This document shows positions 55,333 through 64,000 of a stretch of DNA of 64,000 nucleotides, piece after piece. The first letter of the stretch is position 1. Every line of letters starts with the position of its first letter. The notes under the pieces were generated by a model that saw only the letters and a program-made list of their open reading frames with translations, did no database searches and was not told the origin of the DNA. Source of the DNA: Theropithecus gelada (taxonomy: Eukaryota; Chordata; Mammalia; Primates; Cercopithecidae); contig NC_037683.1 of NCBI RefSeq assembly GCF_003255815.1, positions 81,339,790 to 81,403,789 of the forward strand. Reading direction: 5' to 3'. The position numbers and the translations under genes were made by a program.

Positions 55333-56635
55333 CCGAATCTGAATGTCTTTAGGTGGGCTGTGCCTGTCCAGTCCTCTGCAGTTCGGTCCACTTTCTAAAG
55401 CCTTACCATTTTACACAATTTATCTGCCCAACCCCTTAAGGAATTTGAGAGTGATCCCTAATTTGTAGATCTTCCCCACAACATCTCTAATACACGACTC
55501 CCCTGCCTGGACTTTCAGAGGCAGGGAGCTTATGAGGAAGTATGTTCTGCTGGTGGAACGCTGACTAAAATAATTCTTCCTGAATAAAAATCATAACTTA
55601 GAGTCATCTACTGAAATTAACCTGCTACATGCTAACTACATTAAATCCTTTTGCTAACCTACCTTTTACTGCTGAATGCTTTCCCCATTCTTAAGTATTC
55701 CACCACAGGATGATATAAGCCTTTTTAGATATACTTTCTAATTTGTTATTTAGACAGAGGACATGTAACTTAGAACTGCATTTGACTTTGTTCTTCAACT
55801 ATGGTCATCTGAAAATGACCTTCTTGGTAAACATTCTGCTTCATTCTATAGAATAAGGGTTGCACGTGTCCACCTAGCCTTTTGTACTCACATGTGAGAT
55901 TTTCAGATATCCTGGAATAATCTTACACATCTGTCTAGCTCATCAGATTATGGGTGATTTGAGAGTCTGGCATGAACCAGCATTCCAGAAGGTTGCAATT
56001 TGAGTATATGATAGACCTAAGTAGATCTTATCTCATGTTGGCCCATTAAGCCTAGACATTTTCACAGCTTTATGCTGTACAGCAGTTAGCTTGTGCCCGA
56101 ATGCACAGGAATGCAACTCCAGCAATTATTTACCAGATGGAACGTGTTTTTTGTGTTTCTGTTTTAAGGGAACTCCGTTAAAGTTTTTGATTCTAGTTTT
56201 GATGGAGTGGATTGTAAACCTGTTATAACCTGCTGAGGGGGGAAAATCCCATATTTTTCTGTTTTCAGGAAAAATCATTTCCATATGAAAGGCCATCTGG
56301 AGAACTGGGCGTATAATAAATCACTGTTCACACCAATTATACTTACCGGGGAGCCCAGTTATTTTCTTGCAAGTAGAGACAGGAGAATATTGACTTCTGA
56401 AAACAATATTGCTATGAACTTCCTTAAGGGTCAGGAAGATGCCAGATGGGCATTCTGAGATGAGAGAAACTACCCTGGTGTGGGGAATGGAACCCCATTT
56501 GCATGTTTCTCTTCTCCTTCAGCTGTAGTCCTCACAAAAATCAAATATATTCTTATCCTATGTGACTATTCTTACATACTTTTAAAAAGTTTTTTCCCTT
56601 GCAATTTGTGTGGATCCACCAATCTGAATCAAGAT
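55333..56635. other. Unique sequence, nothing recognised
   Basis: About 1.3 kb with no Alu, L1 or recognisable coding frame. Confidence 0.35.
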
Positions 56636-56639
56636 GCTG

Positions 56640-56770
56640 GTTTTCAAGTCAATGCCATTTAGCAGTTGAATCACCTGCAGTGAGTCATCTAACTCCCTTA
56701 GCCCCTCCTCCCCTATTTGGAAAATGTGGCTAATGAAAATGACCTAACATGGCTAAATGCCTGATACATT
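56640..56770 (+). mobile_element. MIR fragment
   Basis: 'gagtcatctaactcccttag', 'cccctatttggaaaatgtgg' and 'gacctaacatggctaaatgc' resemble MIR in sense. Confidence 0.5.
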
Positions 56771-57149
56771 TATGTAGAGATGTCTGTAGGAAGAATGAGC
56801 AGTGAAGAATTCTGGTGACATCAAGCCCCTGTCCCCTGCATTTAGGCCCCCAGGGCTGCCTGGTTCTTGTAGGTTAATAAGCAACTCCAGTGTTCTTCCA
56901 TTAAATCCCCGTTTTCCTTAGTTGAGTTGGAATTGGCTTTATGTTACTTGCAATTACAAGAGTTTTGACTAATAGCTTATGCATCTATTAACATTGGTAA
57001 CCAGGAAGAACACACAGCAGCATGGAAAAGGAATTTTGATGAATTTTACAAAGAGCATGATATAAAATTGTGAATGATATGTATTGCAGTTATTTGCAAT
57101 AATCATGCCTATGCAAGACAAGTGAAAAAGAAATATTTTAAAAATGTAC

Positions 57150-57302
57150 GGGTGGCTGTAATCCCAGCTACTCAGGAGGCTGAGGCATGAGAATTGCTTG
57201 AACCTAGGAGGTGGAGATTGCAGTGAGCCAAGACCACACCACTGGGCCCCAGCCTGGACCACAAAGTGAAACTCTCCAAAAAAAAAAAAAAAAAAAAAAA
57301 AA
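57150..57302 (+). mobile_element. Alu, right arm only
   Basis: 'gtggctgtaatcccagctac' to 'gaaactctccaaaaaaaaaa' with about 26 A. No left arm. Confidence 0.88.
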
Positions 57303-57815
57303 TTAATGGATGTTTAGTATGGTAGAGTTATGGATGATTTGTTTTCTTCATGTTATGGGGTCAAAAACTTAGGAAACTACATTTGACTGTGCAAAGTAAA
57401 TGTGGCTTCACTTGTTTTCTACAACTGATCAAATCTTACTCATTGGCTCCACATTCACATTCATCACTAACCGTATTTTAGCCTCTTTGGATATGAAAGG
57501 AGTTTTGGTGTAAAGAGTTTGGTTGTGTTTTTAAAGGTAAGTGGCTCTTGTTGTCTGCCCTCCTTTCTAGATGGTTTCTTGGTATGTTGGGGTGGCAGTG
57601 TTGTGAGAAAGTGAGCTTTAGGAGTGAGCAGTAGGAGAAAGTGGGCTTTAGATTTGTATACACGGGTCCTCATGCTGTGATTAGGTTTGGTATTGACATT
57701 TTTTAGCAATGTCTCTGGATACCTGGTTGACTTGTAGTACTGACATCAGTGCATGGGGAAACTGGCTTTTTCAAGGAGGCACAAAGGCACTCATGTAGAC
57801 CCTACATCTGATAAT
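57303..57815. other. Unique sequence with a small internal repeat
   Basis: The motif 'gagaaagtg(a/g)gctttag' occurs at about 57605 and 57632. Nothing else recognised. Confidence 0.4.
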
Positions 57816-57821
57816 CATGCT

Positions 57822-58455
57822 GTGTTTTTATTTTTAGTTGTCAAATGATCCTTTATTGAAATTTTTCCCTCGTAGTTCATAGCTAGCTGGATATTTATTT
57901 GCAGTACTGTTGATGTGATGTCATCTATGATGTCAGGAGGCTGGTGCCCATCAACACTGCAGCTCATAGACTGGGCAGTCTCCAGGATCTCTTTACAGGT
58001 CCCAGAGAGTTCTGTGACTAAGGATTGGTGCTGCATCTGTCGTGCAATGTTGACAGTCTCATGAAAAATGGTATTTCCACTGTGCTTGATTTTTTTGCCT
58101 CTTTCTGTCTCTGGTTCCTTGAGGGCTTTGATGCTCATGGCAGAGGCAGAAAGTACCACCTCAGTCTGAGCCTGTCTGTTCTGATTGGTCAGTTTCATTG
58201 TAATCCTTTGACTCTTCTGATGACCTGTGGCCTTGGGAATGTCATCACCAACTTATTTTGGAGATAGGTTCAGAGGGTTGATCTTAAGGGCTAGGGCAGA
58301 CACGGTACCCAGTTTTCCACCAGGGCACCTGGCAGGTATATGACCTTGATCTCATTGGGATTGAACTTGGGCAGCATGGCAGAGGTGGCTAGATGAACCC
58401 AGATGTAGTATGACTGAAGAAAGTTGCACTTTGGCTTCCTCCAAGCCAAGAGGCC
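57822..58455 (-). pseudogene. RPL12: RPL12 processed pseudogene
   Basis: Read on the minus strand this is an intronless copy of the ribosomal protein L12 mRNA. It keeps 5'-UTR sequence ('aggaagccaaagtgcaactt', 'tctgggttcatctagccacc'), a start codon at 58377-58375 and MLPKFNPNEIKVIYL. Further on come KLTNQNRQAQTEVV, SIKALKEPE, IKHSGN, VNIARQMQHQSL and DIIDDI. The 3'-UTR 'ttcaataaaggatcatttga' (AATAAA near 57852-57857) runs into an A-rich tail at about 57822-57838. The frame breaks near codon 25, re-enters at the KLT block and drifts again before the normal stop, so no full L12 (165 residues) can be made. Ribosomal protein genes are the commonest source of such copies. Confidence 0.93.
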
Positions 58456-58652
58456 CAAGCTGTTGGTTTTCACTTTCTGTGTTACATATTGGCACAGGCC
58501 AATTGGGTGGGGGTCCCTTTGTTGAGTTTTAACTGAGGAGCAGGACACAGTCTTTTTCCTCTTTTGGGATTCCTTTCTTTCAATTTATCTACTACTTGTG
58601 ATATCGGCCATGAATGGAGAAGCCAAGACACATAAAACTCACTTTTCCCCTT
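58456..58652. other. Unassigned sequence between retrocopy and AluYR
   Basis: About 200 bp with no recognised family. A minus-strand frame continues through it into the RPL12 5'-UTR by chance. Confidence 0.35.
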
Positions 58653-58670
58653 CAATCTCTATCTTTTCTT

Positions 58671-58973
58671 TTTTTTTTCTTTTTCTTTTTTTTTTTTTTT
58701 GAGACGGAGTCTTGCTCTGTCGCCCAGGCTGGAGTGCAGTGGCCGGATCTCAGCTCACTGCAAGCTCCACCTCCTGGGTTTACGCCATTCTCCTGCCTCA
58801 GCCTCCCGAGTAGCTGGGACTACAGGTGCCCGCCACCTCGCCCGGCTAGTTTTTCGTATTTTTTAGTAGAGACAGGGTTTCACCAGGATGGTCTCGATCT
58901 CCGGACCTCGTGATCCGCCCGTCTCGGCCTCCCAAAGTGCTAGGATTACAGGTTTGAGGCACCGCGCCTGGCC
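58671..58973 (-). mobile_element. AluYR-type (Old World monkey lineage), antisense
   Basis: Diagnostic words: 'gcagtggccggatctcagct', 'cctgggtttacgccattctc', 'acctcgcccggctagttttt' and 'gatccgcccgtctcggcctc'. These differ from human AluY in the way I recall for the cercopithecid AluYR subfamilies. A 9-bp gap in 'ggtttcaccaggatggtctc' is private. The 18-bp target duplication 'caatctctatcttttctt' (58653-58670, 58974-58991) is perfect. Confidence 0.93.
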
Positions 58974-59302
58974 CAATCTCTATCTTTTCTTCCCCTGGCA
59001 TTCCCTTGGTTTGGAAAGGAAAAACACCCCATATTTTCTGTGCAGTAGGGATACCTCTTACTTCAAAGATCATTTCTCTCTACCAATAGCTTTAGAATTC
59101 AGGTTCATTGTTTTGACCCTTGATATTTTAATGGAAGTGATAGGAATGCAGAAAATAATTTTCTTTATCTCCAACCTCTGAATTTTAAAGACAGTTATTC
59201 TAGGAACTCAAAACTGGAAATCAAAAGCTAGATTTTTTTTTCCTATTTGCATTCCTGCTACAACAATCTCAAACCTCCCTAAGTCATAAGAATTACCTTA
59301 GG

Positions 59303-60342
59303 CTGAGGCAAGGGCACGCCCAAGATGGCCAAATAGGAACAGCTCCAGCCTCTAGCTCCCAGCATGAGTGACACAGAAGACGTGTGATTTCTGTATTTTC
59401 AACTGAGGTACTGGGTTCATCTCACTGGGGAGTGCCAGACAATCAGCGCTGGTCATCTGGCACAGCCCAACCAGTGAGAGCTGAAGCAGGGTGAAGCATT
59501 GCCTCATCTGGAAAGCGCAAGGGGGAAGGGAATCCCTTTTCCTAGCCAAGGGAAACTGAGACACACAACACCTGGAAAATCGGGTAACTCCCACCCTAAT
59601 ACTGTACTTTACAAAGGGTCTTAGCAAATGGCATGCCAGGAGATTATATCCCACACCTGGCCAGAGGGTCCCACGCCCACAGAGCCTCCCTCATTGCTAG
59701 CACAGCAGTCTGAGATCTAACTGCAAGGTGGCAGCAAGGCTGGGGGAGGGGCGCCCGCCATTGCTGAGGCTTAAGTAGGTAAATAAAGCCACTGGGAAGC
59801 TCGAATTGGGTGAAGCCCACTGCAGCTCAAGGAGGCCGGCCTGTCTCTGTAGACTCCTCCTCTGGGGATGGGCATAGCTAAACAAAAAGCAGCAGAAACC
59901 TCAGCAGAGGTAAATGCCCCTGTCTGACAGCTTTGAAGAGAGCAGCGGATCTCCCAGCACGGAGGTTGAGATCTGAGAATGGACAGACTGCCTGCTCAAG
60001 TGGGTCCCTGACCCCTGAGTAGCCCAACTGGGCAACATCCCCCACTAGGTGCAGACTGACACCTCACACCTCACACGGTGGGGTACACCCCTGAGACGAA
60101 GCTTCCAGAGCAAAAATCAGACAGCAACACTCGCTGTTCTGCAATATTCTATCTTCTGCAGCCTCTGCTGCTGATACCCAGGCAAACAGGGTCTGGAGTG
60201 GACCTCAAGCAAACTCCAACAGACCTACAGCTGAGGGTCCTGACTGTTAGAAGGAAAACTAACAAACAGAAAGGACACCCACACCAAAACCCCATCAGTA
60301 CGTCACCATCATCAAAGACCAAAGGCAGATAAAACCACAAAA
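59303..60342 (+). promoter_or_regulatory. L1 5'-UTR internal promoter with YY1-like site
   Basis: Colinear with the primate L1 5'-UTR from its first bases. 'caagatggcc' at 59321-59330 is the YY1 site that positions L1 transcription starts. CpG sites are largely decayed to tg/ca (for example 'gcatgagtgacacagaag'), as expected for an old methylated copy. Confidence 0.85.
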
Positions 60343-61416
60343 ATGGGGAAAAAGCAGGGCAGAAAAGCTGGAAATTCAAAAAATTAGAGTGCATCTCCCC
60401 CTCCAAAGGAACGCAGCTCATTGCCAGCAACAGATCAAAGCTGGACAAAGAATGACTTTAACGAGTTGAGAGAAGAAGGCTTCAGTCGATCAAACTTCTC
60501 AGAGCTAAAGGAGGAACTACGTAACCAGCGCAAAGAAACTAAAAACCTTGAAAAAAGAATGGATGAATGGATAACTAGAATAATCAATGCAGAGAAGACC
60601 TTAAAAGAACTGATAGAGATGAAAACCATAACACGAGAAATACGTGACAAATGCACAAGCTTCAGTAACCAACTCAATCAACTGGAAGAAAGAGTATCAG
60701 TGATTGAAGATCAAATGAATGAAATGAAGTGAGAAGAGAAGTGTGGAGAAAAAAGAGTAAAAAGAAATGAACAAAGTCTCCAAGAAGTATAGGATTATGT
60801 GAAAAGACCAAATCTACGTCTGATTGGTGTGCCTGAAAGTGATGGGGAAAATGGAACCAAGTTGGAAAACACTCTACAGGATATCATCCAGGAGGATTTC
60901 CTCAACCTAGTAAGGCAGGCCAACATCCAAATTCAGGAAATACAGAGAACGCCACAAAGATACTCCTCGAGAAGAGCAACTCCAAGACACATAATTGTCA
61001 GATTCACCAAAGTTGAAATGCAGGAAAAAATGTTAAGGGCAGCCAGAGAGAAAGGTCGGGTTACACACAAAGGGAAGGCCATTAGACTAACAGCAGATCT
61101 CTCGGCAGAAACTCTACAAGCCAGAAGAGAGTGGGGGCCAATATTCAACATTCTTAAAGAAAAGAATTTTCAACCCAGAATTTCATATCCAGCCAAACTA
61201 AGTTTCATAAGTGAAGGAGAAATAAAATCCTTTACAGACAAGCAAATGCTTAGAGATTTTGTCACCACCAGGCCTGCCCTACAAGAGATCCTGAAGGAAG
61301 CACTAAAACATGGAAAGGAACAACAGGTACCAGCCATTGCAAAAACATGTCAAAATGTAAAGTCCATCAATGCTAGGAAGAAACTGCATCAACTAGTGAG
61401 CAAAATAACCAGCTAA
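60343..61416 (+). pseudogene. L1 ORF1 (RNA-binding protein), broken
   Basis: The start ATG is at 60343. In-frame stops follow at 60385 (TAG), 60730 (TGA, a CpG-decay type change) and 60790 (TAG). The frame is otherwise open: coiled-coil part 60421-60729, then the RRM and C-terminal domain from 60793, with RRATPRHIIVRF and LRLIGVPES visible. An extra A in the run near 61304-61308 shifts the frame, giving a foreign tail that ends at 61416. Intact ORF1p is a trimeric L1 RNA chaperone of about 338 residues. Confidence 0.9.
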
Positions 61417-61423
61417 TATCATA

Positions 61424-64000
61424 ATGACAGGATCAAGTTCACACATAACAATATTAACCTTAAATGTAAATGGACTAAATGGTCCAATTAAAAGACACAG
61501 ACTGGCAAATTGGAGAAAGAGTCAAGACCCATCAGTTTGCTGTATTCAGGAGACCCATCTCACATTCAGAGACACACATAGGCTCAAAATAAAGGGATGA
61601 AGGAGGATCTACCAAGCAAATGGAAAACAAAAAAAAGCAGGGGTTGCAATCCTAGTCTCTGATAAAACAGACTTTAAACCATCAAAGATCAAAAGAGACA
61701 AAGAAGGCACTACATAATGGTAAAGGGATCAATTAATCAGGAAGAGCTAACTATCCTAAATATATATGCACCCAATACAGGAGCACCCAGATTCATAAAG
61801 CAAGTTCTTAGAGACTTACAAAGAGACTTAGACTCCCAAACAATCATGATGGGAGACTTTAACACCCCACTGTCAACATTAGACAGATCAACGAGACAGA
61901 AAGTTAACAAGGATATCCAGGAATTGAACTCAACTCTCCACCAAGCGGACCTAATAGACATCTACAGAACTCTCCACCCCAGATCAACAGAAAATACATT
62001 TTTCTCAGCACATCGCACTTATTCCAAAATTGACCACATAGTTCGAAGTAAAGCACTCCTCAGCAAATGTAAAAGAACAGAAATTATAACAAACTGTCTC
62101 TCAGACCACAGAGCAATTAAACTAGAACTCAGGACTAAGAAACTCAATCAAAACCACTCAACTACATGGAAACTGAACAACCTGCTCCTGAATGACTACT
62201 GGGTACATAACGAAATGAATGCAGAAATAAAGATGTTCTTTGAAACCAATGAGAACAAAGATATAACATACCAGAATCTCTGGGACACATTTAAAACAGT
62301 GTGTAGAGGGAAATTTATAGCACTAAATGCCCACAAGAGAAAGCAAGAAAGATCTAAAATTGACACCCTAACATCACAATTAAAAGAACTAGAGAAGCAA
62401 GAGCAAACACATTCAAAAGCTAGCAGAAGGCAAGACATAACTAAGATCAGAGCAGAACTGAAGGAGATAGAGACACAAAAAAACCTCCAAAAAAATCAAT
62501 GAATCCAGAAGCTGGTTTTTTGAAAAGATCAACAAAATTGATAGACCACTAGCAAGACTAAGAAAGAAGAAAAGAGAGAAGAATCAAATAGATGCAATAA
62601 AAAAGGAGATATCACCATTGACCCCACAGAAATACAAACTACCATCAGAGAATACTATAAACACCTCTACGCAAATAAACTAGAAAACCTAGAAGAAATG
62701 GATAATTTCCTGGACACTTACACTCTCCTAAGACTAAACCAGGAAGAAGCTGAATCCCTGAATAGACCAATAGCAGGCTCTGAAATTGAGGCAATAATTA
62801 ATAGCCTACCAACCAAAAAAAGTCCAAGACCAGACAGATTCACAGCTGAATTCTACCAGAGGTACAAGGAGGAGTTGGTACCATTCCTTCTGAAACTATT
62901 CCAATCAATAGAAAAACAGAGAATCCTCCCTAACTCATTTTATGAGGCCAACATCATCCTGATACCAAAGCCTGACAGAGATACAACAAAAAAAGAGAAT
63001 TTTAGACCAATAACCCTGATGAACATCAACGCAAAAATCCTCAATAAAATACTGGCAAACCGAATCCAGCAGCACATCAAAAAGCTTATCCACCATGATC
63101 AAGTGGGCTTCATCCCTGGGATGCAAGGCTGGTTCAACATATGCAAATCAATAAACGTAATCCAGCATATAAACAGTACCAAAGACAAAAACCACATGAT
63201 TATCTCAATAGATGCAGAAAAGGCCTTCGACAAAATTCAACAGCCCTTCATGCTAAAAAGTCTCAATAAATTCAGTATTGATGGAACGTATCTCAAAATA
63301 ATAAGGGCTACTTATGACAAACCCACAGCCAATATCATACTGAATGGGCAAAAACTGGAAGCATTCCCTTTGAAAACTGGCACAAGACAGGGATGCCCTC
63401 TCTCACCACTCCTATTCAACATAGTGTTGGAAGTTCTGGCTAGGGCAATCAGGCAAGAGAAAGAAATCAAGGGTATTCAGTTAGGAAAAGATGAAGTCAA
63501 ATTGTCCCTGTTTGCAGATGACATGATTGTATATTTAGAAAACCTCACTGTCTTAGCCCAAAATCTCCTTAAGCTGATAAGCAACTTCAGCAAAGTCTCA
63601 GGATACAAAATCAACGTGCAAAAATCACAAGCATTCTTATACACCAGTAACAGACAAACAGAGAGCCAAATCAGGAATGAACTCCCATTCACAATAGCTT
63701 CAAAGAGAATAAAATACCTAGGAATCCAACTTACAAGGGATGGAAAGGACCTCTTCAAGGAGAACTACAAACCACTGCTCAGTGAAATAAAAGAGGACAC
63801 AAACAAATGGAAGAACATACCATGCTCATGGATAGGAAGAATCAATATTATGAAAATGGCCATACTGCCCAAAGTAATTTATAGATTCAATGCCACCCCC
63901 ATTAAGCTACCAATGACTTTCTTCACAGAATTGGAAAAAACTGCTTTAAAGTTCATATGGAACAAAAAAAGACCCCACATTGCCAAGACAATCCTAAGCC
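61424..64000 (+). pseudogene. L1 ORF2 (endonuclease-reverse transcriptase), broken, incomplete
   Basis: ATG at 61424. The endonuclease part keeps NVNG, QETH, MGDFNTPLS and SDHRAI motifs. It is interrupted by TGA at codon 59 (61598), a one-base loss near 61707-61712, an extra A in 62489-62495 (leading to TGA at 62500) and a deletion near 62600-62625. From about 62638 the reverse-transcriptase frame is open to the last base (454 codons or more), with GCPLSPLLFN and the catalytic FADD at 63511-63522. No start codon context makes this piece a gene; it is simply undamaged. Confidence 0.9.

Larger units (their letters stand above)
59303..64000 (+). mobile_element. L1PA element, 5' complete, cut by window end
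   Basis: Starts at or near the true L1 5' end ('gcccaagatggccaaatagg') and runs through the 5'-UTR (to 60342), ORF1 (60343-about 61330) and ORF2 (from 61424) to the end of the window. UTR length (about 1,040 bp) and sequence suit an L1PA5-L1PA8-age element. It is non-functional because both frames carry nonsense and frameshift changes. The 3' end and target-site duplication are outside the window. Confidence 0.93.

Noticed and set aside
60433..60677. Minus-strand frames over the L1
   Set aside because: Shadow frames of the coiled-coil coding part of L1 ORF1, which is A-rich on plus and so stop-poor on minus.
1..64000. CRISPR arrays, operons, phage or bacterial mobile systems
   Set aside because: The sequence is vertebrate nuclear DNA. 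All short direct repeats found are microsatellites, target duplications or retroelement parts.
1..64000. tRNA, 5S, snRNA or 7SL genes
   Set aside because: Box A/B-like words occur only within Alu and MIR copies. I saw no cloverleaf or snRNA sequence outside them.

Overview
The window is nuclear DNA from a catarrhine primate, most likely an Old World monkey (Cercopithecidae). It is dense in Alu elements of every age (about 42 copies or pieces). It also carries L1M, L1PA, L2, MIR, MaLR-type LTRs and Tigger-like DNA transposons. The Alu at 58671-58973 has the base set I associate with the Old World monkey AluYR lineage: ggccggatc, gggtttacgcc, cctcgcccggctagttt and cgcccgtctcgg. That, rather than any gene, is the basis for the organism call.

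Layout. 1-28,900 is mostly intron-like or intergenic sequence: unique DNA broken by Alus, a long minus-strand L2 (10,985-12,035), L1M 3' pieces and an MLT1 LTR holding a second element (21,930-22,905). It also has a 180-bp homopurine tract at 20,415-20,600. 29,030-30,560 is a CpG island with GC boxes, an NRF1-like site and a strong minus-strand 5' splice site (exon end at 29,841). This is probably the promoter and untranslated first exon of a gene transcribed leftwards, whose intron 1 would fill part or all of 1-29,838. I cannot name the gene and found no further exon I can defend.

31,200-57,800 lies upstream of that promoter and is again repeat-rich. Points of note are a decayed FAM217A-like retrocopy (about 33,080-34,301, minus) between two minus-strand L1M pieces and next to an ERV1-like LTR with 92%-similar flanking repeats. 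There is also an L2 broken by one MaLR LTR and two Alus (43,080-44,515), and an Alu with a 20-bp internal inversion (43,833-43,852). Three Tigger-like elements lie at 47,650-48,015, 52,968-53,450 and 54,978-55,332.

57,820-58,455 is an RPL12 processed pseudogene (minus). From about 59,303 to the window end runs a 5'-complete L1PA in the plus sense. Its ORF1 and the start of ORF2 are broken, but the reverse-transcriptase reading frame is open for at least 454 codons and runs off the end.

No intact protein-coding gene, tRNA, rRNA, CRISPR array or novel gene system is visible. Most short open frames are translations of Alu, microsatellite or GC-rich promoter DNA.
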